From Epithemia pelagica (taxonomy: Eukaryota; Bacillariophyta; Bacillariophyceae; Surirellales; Surirellaceae), in NCBI GenBank assembly GCA_946965045.2, contig OX337228.1:4030001-4094000 (forward strand): a stretch of DNA of 64,000 bases, read 5' to 3'. Within the stretch, counting starts at the first letter, position 1. Every line of letters starts with the position of its first letter. The notes beneath the pieces were generated by a model. That model was not told the DNA's origin, ran no database searches, and saw only the letters and a list, made by a program, of their open reading frames with translations. Positions 31,555 to 42,958 of the stretch are shown one piece after another. The position numbers were made by a program, and so were the translations under genes.

Positions 31555-34500
31555 ATGTCGTTTCAGCACCTTTTTGTTATTGAAACGACATTCTACACTG
31601 GTACAATCCTCCCGACCATCCGATGACCTTTCACGTGGTTCTACGTAGCATGTGATGAGGCGTATCCAGTCTGTGCTTCGCATCACAATCGGAACTGCTT
31701 GCACCTCGCACAAGATCTTGTCATAATTTTTTTTGCTACGATGTTACTCACTACGAATTTTTCTTTTTGTTGTTTGTCATGCAGGTATTCAGGTCAATCA
31801 AGAGAAATGAAGATGGTGCCTTGTTCAAGGCTCGTTTGGGGCAGCGTTGGTCATGGGGTGGACGTCCTTTCCCTCGTTCTACGCAGTACTTCATGTACTT
31901 GACGCAACAGAACTGGGTTTGGACACGAGGTGGTGGTCCGAAGGGAGGAAAGGTGGGCCTACATCTCGGGACGGATTGAAGACCACCCCAGCCATGGGGA
32001 TTGCTGTGGAATGCAAAGGGGTATTGCTGTTGATCGGGGAGTGTTGTTGGCCGTTGCTGATTTTGCTTGTACGGGTTGACAGGTTGGTTTTTCTGTCTTG
32101 TTGTCGTTGTTGTTGTTGCCGATTGCAGTACCACCAACCCATTTGCTGTTGTTGCCATTGCAGGTGTGCTGTTTGCTGCATTTTGAGGCTCTTTGTGTTG
32201 TTGTTGTTGATCCTGCACTGTCGCTGCTGATTGATTTGTTGCTGCCATCGTTGTTGGTAAGGCTTCGCTGTTGTTTGTAACCTTTTGCTTTTTGTTGCTG
32301 GTGTTGTTCTCATCCAAATCGTCGCTCTCTTTTTCTTCTCCCTCTCTTTCCTTTCTCTTATTGCTACTGATTGCCTGTGCTTGTGCTGTTTCTTGTTGTT
32401 GTGTCTGTTGTTGTGTTTCTTGCCGTGTCTGTTGTTGTGTTTCTGGCTGTGTCTGTGGTTGTTGTATTTTGGCTGGATTCTCCTTGCTAAAATGTTGTTG
32501 GATTTCATCTTCGACCTCTGACTCCTCCTCTGCCAAACCCAACAATGGAATGGACGTGTCATGCGGCAACCTCTTCTTGTTGCTCGCACATTTTCGGCAC
32601 TGGCATCGATCGTTGAGTGGATGCTTTGGAACTTGTTGCGTGATTTCTTTTCTCGTTTCCAGGTACTCGGAGAAAAACCGTTCTCCCGTATCTTCTGGAA
32701 GCTTCTCAACCTCTGGAAAGGGAGGACGAGAAGCTCCAGACATCGAGGCAAGTATATTGATCATGTTTGTTTTGCATGCGTTACCAAAACTCACCACCAT
32801 TTCCCATCCTGCAGGCACCACTGAACGTTCTTCTTGAGACTTCGTCATGATTCTCATCTTGTGACGAATTGCCCTGTTATACTGGGCCGTGCCTGCCAAA
32901 TTCAAAGCATCTGCGAGAGTTTCTTGCATGCCACAGTTGGCAAAATGCGTCAAATTATCATGAAAGCTCTCGAGCTTACTCTCTCCTCTCAAAGGTACGT
33001 ACTCCACTAGCTGGTTGCTTGATCTTGGTGATGGAGGTATCTCACGATACATTTTCTCCACGGGCAAGGGATCAGCAAGGAACTTTGCCTTCTCTTTACA
33101 GTTTTCCAGTGCTTGATGTGTTTCGGCCATAAAAAGAGGTTGATTGGAGTGTGGATCCAATCGGCCTTGTGCTGGTGGCTTGCCAGGAGTGGAAGTGCAC
33201 TTGTATTTGCACTTCCACTCCTCCAACTTGAGGACAATCGTATCGCCACCCCGAATAATCTTCCGTAAGTTCTTTGAGTACCTCTGTCAAAAGGTCTTGG
33301 TTCCCATCATTTCACTGATCTCTTCGTCTGTGTATTGTTTCTTGGAGCTTGATATGGTTCCATTTTTCAAAGAACCAACAAGTTTCTACAAGTCTTCAGG
33401 ATGGTACTCGTAGATCGCATCCAACAAATCCTTCATGGCTATCCCAAAGTCAATGTGCCGTTGTCTGAGCGTCTTGGTTATCCTCTGTATGAAATGGAAA
33501 AGGCCAAGACGGCCTCCAAGTCATCAACCAACAACAACCAAAAATCCTTGCCACAAGGCCATGTGTCAGAGTACATGGCCTTGGGGCAAAACCCGGTACG
33601 TCTCAGCACTTGTTCCGCAGCATGTGCAAACTCGAGTGCTGATGTGTCGTGCACTAACACTGCACAAGCAATTTCTCCTGCCTCTGTTGCCATGGTCCAC
33701 ATTGCAGCTGCATTGAGGCGTCTTGGATAATTTTTCACTACCTGGTGGGTGTGGTCGTGAGCAAACATGTGCTGGCATCTAACCCCTTGAATCTCTCTTG
33801 TGTTTCTCTCGTTGTCAGACACTATCCAGGGTTGCCATTTGGAGCTTGCTCCATCATCATATAGCTGGCGGATTGTCTCGCCTAAAGGTGGGTAGCGAAC
33901 CAGAAACTCACCATCCTTTTGCACGTAGTCTTCTGATTCTTTTCCTGTAGCAGCACAATAAGAATAGTACCTCATTGTCTTGTCTTCATAGCAGGTGTTG
34001 ATTCCTTCATATAGCATCCGACTGATGTAATCTCCATTGCCATAGGTTACCATTGATGCTTCCATTATCCTCGTAGCATCTTTAGCTAGATGCGATGTTC
34101 CTCTAGCATACTTGGGTTCCACTGGGTAACACATAGCCATGTAGGGAGGCAGTCGTGCGAGCAATTCTCCATCATTCGCATAGAAGGCAGCCGAGCACCC
34201 GTCACACTTGTATCCCATAAGTATTGCATACTTTGGGGGACCAGACATGGCGAAAATGGGGAAAAGGGACTTGTTTTTTGAAAACGAGGACAGCGCAAGT
34301 GGTTACTGGGGAAAAACAGCTCCAAATCAACAACCAGGAGTTCCTGTCCCACAATCGAGTCGTACAAAGCACTCGTGTTGTCAGCAATGGGGGGTACAGT
34401 AACGGTCATATTAGTGAAGAAAGGTTTCAAATTCTCAACACAACGCTTAGAACCAAGGCACGTGTCGGTCACATAACTCGCCAACGCATGCACAGCACGT

Positions 34501-35343
34501 GGGACATGCACCTCCGTAGGTACTGCTGTCACACGCATAATTACCTCAAACTTGAAATCTTCGGCTGTTGGAACATACGCGCCTTCCTCGCCACCAACGG
34601 TAGAACTTTCCGTTGCCATAGTCACACTAGTAGATTCTGTGTTTTCATTTTCAGCCCCTCTCTTTGCGTTTTTCGACGTGCAATTGGGACGAGGTCGCAT
34701 GAAAACGTCCACTGCCTCCTTCGTAACATTGGAGGCGGACAGTTTCTCACCACTGGTAAGTGGTTTGCGAATTGCTGCTGCATGGACAGCCTGGGCCTTT
34801 TCTGAGGCCACCACCTCTGCTCCTCTTCCATCGTTCATTCCCTTGCCCCTTGTTGTTGTGTTTTTGCTGCATCTGGGGTGGTGAGGGCGATGAGGGATGG
34901 CCATTCCTCTTGCCTTGGCCCTGCAGATGGGGCAGTCGATGTCGGACTCAAAGATGACCGAAAGGTCCATCTTTCTCCAACCTGAACGCTTCTTCCAACT
35001 CTTCTTTGGCCAACGAGAGTACTGATTTCCGTATCGTTGCGACTGTGGCCCCATGGCCTTGGCCGCTGTGAATTGTGCTGCAGAACTCATGATCTCTATT
35101 TGTTATTCTAACTTATTGAAGTGTATCCTCTTTTCCAGGCTTCTGACCATGCTCAAAAGGGTCATGAGATGGTCAGAAGAGGACTTGTCGCAATGGTCGA
35201 CTTGGCCATGCCATGGGCGACCGTGAAGGACCGACCGGATCGGCTGATGCATGTTTTTTGTCCGTGATTCGATGGGTTCCCGGGACACGGTAAGACACTT
35301 GTAACGACATTTGTTTCCTAAGTGATTTTTTGTGAAACGACAT
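31555..35343 (-). mobile_element. putative DNA transposon with 11-bp inverted ends
   Basis: ATGTCGTTTCA at 31555-31565 is the exact inverse of TGAAACGACAT at 35333-35343. Both ends carry a second copy of the AACGACAT word about 25-30 bp inward (31581-31591, 35302-35310). TTC follows the right end and precedes the left end, a possible 3-bp target duplication. The interval contains one degenerate transposase-like gene filling 31751-35090. Total length is 3.8 kb. The short ends and 3-bp duplication leave the borders uncertain. Confidence 0.5.
31751..35090 (-). pseudogene. degenerate DDE-like transposase
   Basis: One protein spread over three frames: 35090 to about 34280, about 34248 to 33500, and about 33500 to 31751. 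Breaks are a one-base shift near a TTTT/AAAAAA homopolymer run at 34271-34282, a shift near 33500-33520, TAG at 33386-33388 and TGA at 33287-33289. Features in order: a Cys/His pair region (DCPICRAKARGMAIPHRPHH), a YKCDGCSAAF zinc-like motif with NDGELLARLP, candidate catalytic acids in FAHDHTHQVVKNY and MYSDTWP, FHFIQRITKTL, and RGESKLESFH as the candidate third acid. A Gln/Asn-rich tail ends the protein. I cannot name the superfamily; transposase function is inferred from acid spacing and the flanking inverted ends. Confidence 0.55.
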
Positions 35344-35739
35344 TTCTAACCCAATCATATTGCTGCCTTTTGAAACTAACACCTAACACCCCTTTGAGCT
35401 CCTACTCCTAGTACAAAATCCTTGTGTCTCAAACAATGAGATGCTTTCTATATCGGAGCGTAAAACAGCAGTTCATCTACTATTAGTTCTCTACTACACC
35501 CATTCCTCCTCGCCCCGACCATGTTCTATCCAGCTTTACCCACAGAGTATATCGATACACAACACCCATCGAAATCCATTCGCACAGCCAACGTAACACA
35601 CCTGCCTTTTTGTTTCCTATCATTGATCATAGAACATATTACACTCATATCCTCCATCTTTGTGGCACCTTACAACAAATCCACATTTGCATCATTCTTC
35701 CTCTAGACGGTTCCAATCATTTTTGTTCCTTCGCCATGT
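35344..35739. other. intergenic, nothing recognised
   Basis: About 400 bp between the transposon border and the stop codon of the TOM1-like gene. It is AT-rich with no repeat. A 61-codon plus-strand frame here has no recognisable features. Confidence 0.5.
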
Positions 35740-36801
35740 TTATACGACCTGAGCCGCATTGTCGGCACTGGGTACAGGTTGGTATTGCCCCCTGCGCGGA
35801 AGCTGATTGCCATTGGCAGGTGTGGTGGCGGTATTGGCAAATCGACTTTGCAATATATAAAGCATGAGTGCCAAAATGGTCAACTCGGAACCATATTTGA
35901 GAATGGTATAGACATCCCACCATTTGTGAGAAAAGACCTTGTCCACCGTCCCATGCGTATGCCAGTATAGCACCAACAAGATGGCAAAGACCGCTTCCAA
36001 AATGGCTCGTCCAGAAAAGAACAAGTTTCCGGTGACAGTAATCCAGACAATCCGTCGTACTTGACTGTCGGTGGACACTTGATTGATGGCCCCCAAGGTT
36101 TGAAGGACAGTACGGAATCGATGAGAGAAAATGGTAATTTCACAGACACACACGAAACTGACAAAGGCCAACAAGACGGCATTGTACAAAATCATGCCTT
36201 CGGTAGAATAGACGTGGCACAAGAAGAGGACCAAATTGATCAATTCCAAGACGACCAAGCCACCGACCAATGCAAAAAAGGTGTACATGGGAACGGATCG
36301 TCGTGCACCGGGGTGAAAGTACTTTTTCAGAATATCGGCCCAGTACACAAGAATGAGAATAAAAATGGCAAAGAGCGTCAAACTACCGGCCGTGACGGTA
36401 AGTTCGGACAACATGGCACCGACCCAGGAAGGACGACTGCCATCCCAGGCCATGACGGCAATGGGCACATAACTCGGCTTCCACACATTGGAGGGAATGA
36501 GGAACCACAAGGTCCGCAAGGCCGAGGTCGCACCAATCAAGGAATAAAAGGCGGTCACCACATAGGTTTCGGCACCACCACCTTGTCCTTGTTGTTGACG
36601 ACTCATGAGCATGCGTTTGGCCGCGACACTCGCCGTAATCAAAAAGGCCAATCCAAAGACAATGTCCATGTAGACTTCCATACGTGTTTCTTGTTGATCT
36701 TCAACCAGCATTTGCGTACCCGACGGACCATCCGATGCAGAAGATGAGGCCGAAGTACTGCTTTCTTCGTTCAAAGCTCGAGTTAAAGAAGACCACCACA
36801 T
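35740..36801 (-). CDS. TOM1/THH1-like seven-helix membrane protein
   Basis: 353 residues from ATG 36801. Seven hydrophobic helices lie at roughly 41-61, 79-102, 130-155, 172-194, 201-225, 249-278 and 292-313. Segments ILVYWADILKKYF, the Asn-less cytosolic loop with HRFRTVLQTL, and RRIVWITVTGNLFFSGRAIL match the layout of the THH1/TOM1/TOM3 family (DUF1084). That family comprises seven-span proteins of internal membranes; in plants some support tobamovirus replication. Its role here is unknown. The C terminus is Asn/Gln/Pro-rich. Divergent from the AP-4 epsilon gene with 680 bp between starts. Confidence 0.6.
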   Translation of the reverse strand: MWWSSLTRALNEESSTSASSSASDGPSGTQMLVEDQQETRMEVYMDIVFGLAFLITASVAAKRMLMSRQQQGQGGGAETYVVTAFYSLIGATSALRTLWFLIPSNVWKPSYVPIAVMAWDGSRPSWVGAMLSELTVTAGSLTLFAIFILILVYWADILKKYFHPGARRSVPMYTFFALVGGLVVLELINLVLFLCHVYSTEGMILYNAVLLAFVSFVCVCEITIFSHRFRTVLQTLGAINQVSTDSQVRRIVWITVTGNLFFSGRAILEAVFAILLVLYWHTHGTVDKVFSHKWWDVYTILKYGSELTILALMLYILQSRFANTATTPANGNQLPRRGQYQPVPSADNAAQVV

Positions 36802-37481
36802 GATGATTGATGTTGATGGAGATTTTGGGGGCTTGGGAGTGCTTTTGCGTCAAGAGGCAACGGATCGTTGGTTTGTTGTCCAAGCACTAGGAGATTGGTT
36901 GCGTTTCCAGGCGCACCTTTCGACGAAAGAAGCAGAGGTTGTTGAGTTTATTGCGGTTGGGTTTGCCAAAGATGATGATGGAACCTTTATGTCGGTACCT
37001 CAGTCGGTATAGAGCAACACGAGCAATACGGGCAATGGCAAACGTCCAATACAAAGATTCTCTCTCTTTGTAGTACGGCTATGCGTCCGCATTGTAGACT
37101 TGCTTGTCTGTTGCGCCGTGCTCCTGCTCGCCCCCTACACCCTACACGATTGTGGAACGCCAACCATGCTCGTGCCCGCGCGCGCAGCAAGCATCACGCA
37201 TTGGTCACGGTCACACACACCTTTTTAATTTTTCGACCGAAACGCGACCTCATCTGCTCCCGTAATTTTTGGCTTGCCCATGGGAATGACCAAAGACGCG
37301 AGACGAATCGGATATCGGCCTTCTTCCTGTTCGGGGTAGGCTTCTATTGTGTTACAACCGTCTCTTGTCTCTATTCAGTTTTCTTGTGTGAGGGTGTCTC
37401 GCTCTCACATCCCTTGCCAAGTGCGCATTTTCTCCCCAGCAATCGTTCACCATTTCGTCCTTTCAGACCTCCTTTGACAGT
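36802..37481. promoter_or_regulatory. divergent intergenic region
   Basis: 680 bp between two start codons, so it must hold two promoters. Short ORFs here (e.g. 36800-37012) show no family features. GC-rich CGCGCGC words occur near 37170-37190, and TC/TTTC-rich sequence precedes the AP-4 epsilon ATG. Confidence 0.4.
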
Positions 37482-40400
37482 ATGTCGACCGGTGGCATGG
37501 CGCTATCCAAGGAATTCTTTGAATTCCTCAAGGCCATTGGGGAATCGAAATCCAAACAAGAAGAAGATCGCATTGTCCTTCGGGAAATGCAGCGGCTGAA
37601 ATCGAAATTGGAACCGGTTCCTGCCAACATGACGCATCCCTTGTCCTCGAAAAAGAAGGCCAAGGAGTTTTTGGTCCGTATCCTTTATGTGGAAATGTTG
37701 GGCCACGATGCAAGCTTTGGTTACATCAAGGCAGTCGAATTGGCTGCGTCCGCCTCGCTCTATCACAAACGAACGGGTTACTTGGTGTGTGGAGCCTGTT
37801 TGCCGCCAACCCATGAATTTCGCTTCATGTTGGTGAACCAGATGCAGCGAGACTTGAGTTCCTCCAATGTATTGGAATGTTCGGGTGGTATTTTGGCCTG
37901 TACGGCCATTATTACGGCCGATATGGTCCCTGCCGTGGCCACTGAAGTCCAAAAACTGTTGACACATGAATCGGCCACCATTCGCAAAAAGTCCATTGTG
38001 TGTTATCATCGCTTTCATCAATTGGACGATCAGACCGTCACGGTCCAACAATTGCAAGATGCCCTGCGCAAATCGATTTGCGATAAGGAACCCAGTGTCA
38101 TGGGTGCCTCCCTCTCTGTCATTGAAGCCTTGCTTCGCAATGCCGTCAAACACAATACGGATCAAACCCCCTTCAAGGAATTGGTGCCTTCCTTGGTCTC
38201 CATTCTCAAACAAATTGGAGAACATCGATTGCCCAGTGATTACGAATACCACCGAGTGCCAGCACCCTGGATGCAATTGAAACTCATTCGTATTTTGGGA
38301 TTGTTGGGACAAGCGGATGCCCGTACCAGTCAAGGCATGTACGAAGTCTTGCACACTACCTTGAAACAAGCCGATGCTGGTATCAATGCAGGATATGCCA
38401 TTTTGTACGAATGCTGTTTCACCATTTGCAAAATCTACCCCAATCCCACTCTCTTGGATGCTGCCGCTGAAGCCATTGCCCGATTCATTACCAGTCGATC
38501 CAACAACGTCAAATATTTAGGAGTTACGGCCTTGGCACAAATGGTGGAACAACATCCCAAATATGCCGCTCAACATCAATTGGCTGTCTTGGATTGTTTG
38601 GAGGATACCGATGAAACCTTGCAACGCAAAACTTTGGATTTGCTCTATCGCATGACCAATCCAGTCAATGTTGAATTCATTGCCGCCAAACTCATTGAGT
38701 TTATCACCGATACCAATACCACCGATGTCTTTTTGAAGCAGGTTTTGACGACACGCGTGTGTACCATCGCCGAAAAGTATGCGCCCAACAATGCTTGGTA
38801 CATTTCCACAATTACGCACTTGTGTCAAGTGGCAGGGGATTGGGTTGACCCTCGTGTGGCACAAAACCTCATGTCCCTCTTGGCCGAAGGAACGGGTGAA
38901 TCCGATGAAGCCGATGTCCAGTTGCGTCAATCGGCCATTGACATTTATGTCGATTTGTTGTTGAACAAGCAAGATGGCCACGATGTCGCCACCTTACCAT
39001 CGGTTTTGATTGAAACCATGGCTTGGTGTTTGGGAGAATACGCCTACTTGTCCGAAACTACCACGGTAACGGCTGTTTTGGAAGAATTGTGTCGCTTGGC
39101 TCGCAACTACAAGTCCTCGCTTCACAATACCACCAGTACAGCCTTGCATCGTCGGACTCGACAAGCCATTGTCTCGGCCATTTTGAAATTGGTGGCCCAA
39201 GCTGGAACCTGCCCTCCTACGGCGGCCGCGACCATTGATGAATACACCAAGAGTACCAATCCGGAATTGGCCTGTCAGTGTTTGGAATTCCAAGCCATGT
39301 TGACCCAATCACCTCATATGCTTCCTCATGTCTTCCCTGTCGATGCGTCAGCCGAAGATGTCGATGTGGATGTCAACTTGTCCTTTTTGGATGGTTATGT
39401 CCACGAGGCTCTGTCCAGTGGACGGGCACAACCCTACGAAAAACCCGAAGACGACGATGATGACGATGACGGAGGAGCTTACTATTCCAACAATCGATCC
39501 GGTGGTGGATCGGCCTTTAATTTGACACCTTACGAAAAACCGACTCAACCGACGCATTCTGGAACCATGATGTTGTCCAGTGTTGCCAGTCATGGAGCGG
39601 GTGGGACGCAAGGAATGAGTTTGCCACCCGGCAGTGGAGGCACTGGTAGTACCTTGCCCTTACCAGATGGTGGAGCGGCGACGCCTGGAGCTGCACCCGG
39701 TGGACTCAATACCCGTAACGTGGCCAATGTTTGGGGTAAGGGTGGATTGACATCAGCGCAACCACCCGCTCCTCCACCAGCTGCTGTGGCTGCTCCTGAA
39801 GCAACCGCCGCCGCCCCCGATGCTCAACAACAGAAATGGAATCAATTTTCCAATTCTGGTCGAGGAGCGTCAACCACCACATCGGCATCATCTGCCTATG
39901 GAGGTTCGGCAACGCCGGCTGCACCCGTTGCGGCGGAAAAAACAGAAGCACAAATGGAAAAAGAACGCATGGCGGCGGCCTTGTTTGGAGGTATTGTCCC
40001 GGGTAGTACGGCTCCAGTACCTGCCTCCAACGTTCCGTCCTTTGTGCCCAAACGAACGCCTCGAGCAGCCGCACCACCACCGGCAGCCGCTCCCCCTCCG
40101 GCGGTTGCGGCTGCTCCTGTAGCAGCACCACCCGCTCCTGCACCGGAAATTGATTTGCTCGACATGTCGGCCTGGGATGCCCCGGCCCCCGCTGCAGCTG
40201 CTCCAGCACCACCCACCAACTTTGATGTGGTTGCGCCTCCGGCCGATTCTGCGCCTCCTCCTCTTGTTGAAACTGTGAGTGACGAAGACCCTTCCCCTGC
40301 TGCGGCACCCGCACCGGCCTCCATGGTGGATCCCTTTGCTGGGGCCGGTTTGTTGGATTCCGTCCACGACAAGCCCTTGGCAGGTTTAGCGGCCACAGCG

Positions 40401-40760
40401 ACGCATTTTGAGTATCAGGGCACGGCCATGACACCCTTGACCATTAACACGGCGCAATTTGGACAATATTGGGGTTCCTGCCCAGGTACATCGACTGGAA
40501 CCATCCCTTCGTCGTCGATTTCTAGTTTGGAGAACTACATGGGCAAGATCAAATCCAGTGTCGGAGCGCATTCAGTAGAAGCCATTGCCGCGACACAAGA
40601 AGGAATTTGTGCTGGATCCATTGGTGCCTCCCAAATGTGTCTTATTCATGCCAAATTGACCCCATCACCCGGATCTATGCGCATTGACTTTACCGTTAAA
40701 TCGACCGATGCTGCCATTGCCTCCTCCTTGGCCATGTACCTACAAACGATGCTGCGTTAG
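37482..40760 (+). CDS. AP4E1: AP-4 adaptor complex epsilon subunit
   Basis: 1092 residues, single exon, ATG in context CAGTATGTCG. It is the large subunit of AP-4, which sorts cargo at the trans-Golgi network. The N-terminal adaptin trunk (about 15-620) has RILYVEMLGHDASFGYIKAV, HKRTGYLVCGACLPPTHEF, RKKSIVCYHRFHQL and VMGASLSVIEALLRNAV. The KRTGYL motif fits epsilon rather than AP-1 gamma (KRIGYL). The hinge (about 650-900) is Asp-rich, then Gly/Pro/Ala-rich low complexity, with possible cargo/accessory motifs (DLLDMSAWD). The C-terminal ear (about 960-1092) starts TPLTINTAQFGQYWGS. No other AP-4 subunit lies in the window. Confidence 0.85.
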   Translation: MSTGGMALSKEFFEFLKAIGESKSKQEEDRIVLREMQRLKSKLEPVPANMTHPLSSKKKAKEFLVRILYVEMLGHDASFGYIKAVELAASASLYHKRTGYLVCGACLPPTHEFRFMLVNQMQRDLSSSNVLECSGGILACTAIITADMVPAVATEVQKLLTHESATIRKKSIVCYHRFHQLDDQTVTVQQLQDALRKSICDKEPSVMGASLSVIEALLRNAVKHNTDQTPFKELVPSLVSILKQIGEHRLPSDYEYHRVPAPWMQLKLIRILGLLGQADARTSQGMYEVLHTTLKQADAGINAGYAILYECCFTICKIYPNPTLLDAAAEAIARFITSRSNNVKYLGVTALAQMVEQHPKYAAQHQLAVLDCLEDTDETLQRKTLDLLYRMTNPVNVEFIAAKLIEFITDTNTTDVFLKQVLTTRVCTIAEKYAPNNAWYISTITHLCQVAGDWVDPRVAQNLMSLLAEGTGESDEADVQLRQSAIDIYVDLLLNKQDGHDVATLPSVLIETMAWCLGEYAYLSETTTVTAVLEELCRLARNYKSSLHNTTSTALHRRTRQAIVSAILKLVAQAGTCPPTAAATIDEYTKSTNPELACQCLEFQAMLTQSPHMLPHVFPVDASAEDVDVDVNLSFLDGYVHEALSSGRAQPYEKPEDDDDDDDGGAYYSNNRSGGGSAFNLTPYEKPTQPTHSGTMMLSSVASHGAGGTQGMSLPPGSGGTGSTLPLPDGGAATPGAAPGGLNTRNVANVWGKGGLTSAQPPAPPPAAVAAPEATAAAPDAQQQKWNQFSNSGRGASTTTSASSAYGGSATPAAPVAAEKTEAQMEKERMAAALFGGIVPGSTAPVPASNVPSFVPKRTPRAAAPPPAAAPPPAVAAAPVAAPPAPAPEIDLLDMSAWDAPAPAAAAPAPPTNFDVVAPPADSAPPPLVETVSDEDPSPAAAPAPASMVDPFAGAGLLDSVHDKPLAGLAATATHFEYQGTAMTPLTINTAQFGQYWGSCPGTSTGTIPSSSISSLENYMGKIKSSVGAHSVEAIAATQEGICAGSIGASQMCLIHAKLTPSPGSMRIDFTVKSTDAAIASSLAMYLQTMLR

Positions 40761-40879
40761 TGGGTCAAAAAAGAAATGTGGTAAAAGAATCTAAGAGTTT
40801 AGAATGTAGCAAAGGTTATCTGGTTGGTATGTTTGGTACGGTGAATCACGATGAAACATTGTAGGAGGTCTTCGTTTAA

Positions 40880-42958
40880 CTATTTGGCATATTTGGCACG
40901 CTTGGCGGCTCGTTCTTCGGGTGTGTTGATTTCGCGAAGGGTTTGGCTGCACTTTTTACGGGCGGTAACTTCATCAATTTCAAACCACTTGTTTTCCTTC
41001 GAGTCCAACTTGAGAAATCGGCCACCCCATTCGTGAACGGTATCCACCAATTCTTGTGAAATCGGTGTTTTGGCTGTCTTGTCAGCGGCCAGATACCTTT
41101 CTTGCATTCGGTCCTTAACTTCCAAATACTTTTTGTTGCCAGGATGATTGTTCGTCCGGCCTCCTCGTCCCAACAGGACATCGGCATCGTTGGGTTGGAC
41201 AAAGCGTGGTTGCGAGGAAGATCGTTTGGAAGATTCTCTCTTGCCCGAATTGGGTTTTCTGTGAGAAACTGAGGCTTGTGCCCTTTTGTTCCAGTCTTCG
41301 TCGTCGTCGTCATAATCTGCATCATCGTCATCGGTGCTACTGGTTGCTCCGCCTTGCGGTTGCGCAGATAATGCCTGGGAAGATGGTGGTTTGGAAGACG
41401 AAGATACAACTGCCAGCTTGGTGTCCAGCGTCCCTATCGAGCTAGTAGTCTCCTTTTGTGCTTGTGCTTCTTGTTGTTCCCGCATGGCTGCTGTGGCTGC
41501 CAGCAATAGCATGTCTGCTGGAGTTTGTGACTTGTTTGTTTGGGACACTGACGTTGACGTTGAGGCACTGGTTGAGGCTACACCAGCCTCCAAATCTTGC
41601 ATGACCAACGCATTCCAATCTCGTTTCCGAGTGTTGGTAGTAGTTGTCATGTCACTTTTCTTGTCTTGTTCTATTGCTGCTTGTGGACGCCCCTCTCGAG
41701 AGCGAAATACTTGTTCAAAGTCAACATCCTCTTGTACCGGTCCCAGATCAGTTCCCCACCCTCGACTTGCAAAGAATTCTAATGCCGTATACGTCAAGGG
41801 AAGTACATTTCCAGACCCTGTACTTGTCGACAATGATGTGGTAGTCGTTTCCTCTGTGGTCGATCTGGCGTTCTGGCCCATGACGACGCTTTGCGCCGCC
41901 CGTGAGATGCTTTGTAACAGCTGCTGGATCAGTTGATTTTGACGCTCTGTAGCCTCATCGGCTGCTGGCGGTACAGTGTCCCTCGGTGTCATTGTTGTTG
42001 TTGGTTCTGTCCCAGGTGGGACATTTGCCGTATTTGCAGACATGGCTGTTTCTTCTCCACCACCAACATGCGTGGAACTTGGTTCTTGAATGGTGATAGA
42101 CAGTGTGCGAGCATTGTCCTCCAAGGGTTCCAATGGTGGTAGACTCACAGAAACACCTGACTGAGAAGCCAACAATCGATTGACAGACTCGGAGCTGGAA
42201 AATAGCTGGGCGTGAGACGATAGTGATTGAAAGATTCGGTCCATCGAAGTAGACCGAGATGACAACAAGTCATTGATGGACTCGGTCGATACTTACATGG
42301 AATCCGTTTCTGGAGCACCACTAGGGATCTGATGCTTCAAGTCTTGGGACGACGACACTGCCGCTGCTGCTGGTTCTTTACCAGGCATGATGGTATCGTA
42401 AGAACACCGACCACTGTCTTGTTCGTTAGTAGGTGTCTGTTTCAATTCTGCTCCCTTTCTGTTACTGTTCATAAGCTCCGCAAGACACTTGCGATGACGA
42501 CGACGTTCTTGAATCTCGAACCACGTGTCGTTCGTGGGATCGTAATCCAAGAATCGACCACCCCAGGCGGCAATGGCAGAAGCCAATTCACGGCCCAAGG
42601 CATCCTTTTCATCACGAGTCTGCATAGCTTCAAACCTTGGTCGAATCTGACTGGATACCTCATGAAATCGAATGTTTCCTGGATTTTGACGAGATTCTGC
42701 ACCGGATTTCAGTAAAATGTCCTCTGTCGTGGGTTGCACAGGGACAAATCTCGTGCCAACAAGTGTAGTGTCGGTGATGTTGTTACTTGACGTACTAGTA
42801 GTCGGAGCAATTGATGCCACTGTTTCGGCAGTCTTGTCGGACTTTGCAATATCTTCCATTCGTTTTATTCGATCACAGCTTTCTGGTGTTACAATCTTGT
42901 TGCTTGGACCGTATCGGGGAGAGCATGGGGGCGTCGCGACGATGGATAACTTGGCCAT
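40880..42958 (-). CDS. two-exon protein with two DUF6824-type domains
   Basis: Exon 1 runs from ATG 42958 (MAKLSIVATPP; the frame also extends to an ATG at 43117) to 42297. A 102-bp GTAAGT...CAG intron (42195-42296) restores the frame with exon 2 (42194-40880). The protein is 658 residues (711 from 43117). The domain occurs twice. The first is about 85-170 (EDILLKSGAESRQNPGNIRF, then AIAAWGGRFLDYD, TWFEIQERR, KCLAEL). The second is near the C terminus (NDADVLLGRGGRTNNHPGNK, VHEWGGRFLKLD, KWFEIDEV, KCSQTLRE). The core pattern is [DI]LLGRG-NNHPGN, then WGGRFL and W[FY]E[IV]. Such domains are numerous in diatoms and of unknown, possibly DNA-related function. An acidic block (DDDDADYDDDDED) and a basic Ser/Lys stretch precede the second domain. 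The first domain has lost the GRGG-N motif. Confidence 0.75.

Noticed and set aside
34250-34320. An intron (GTAACC...AAAG) joining the first two transposase frames
   Set aside because: The phase does not fit for the available acceptor, and a one-base shift at the TTTT/AAAAAA run joins the frames more simply. Two stops further on also indicate decay.
36800-37012. 70-codon ORF upstream of AP-4 epsilon
   Set aside because: It starts opposite the TOM1-like start codon, has no family match and is most likely promoter sequence.
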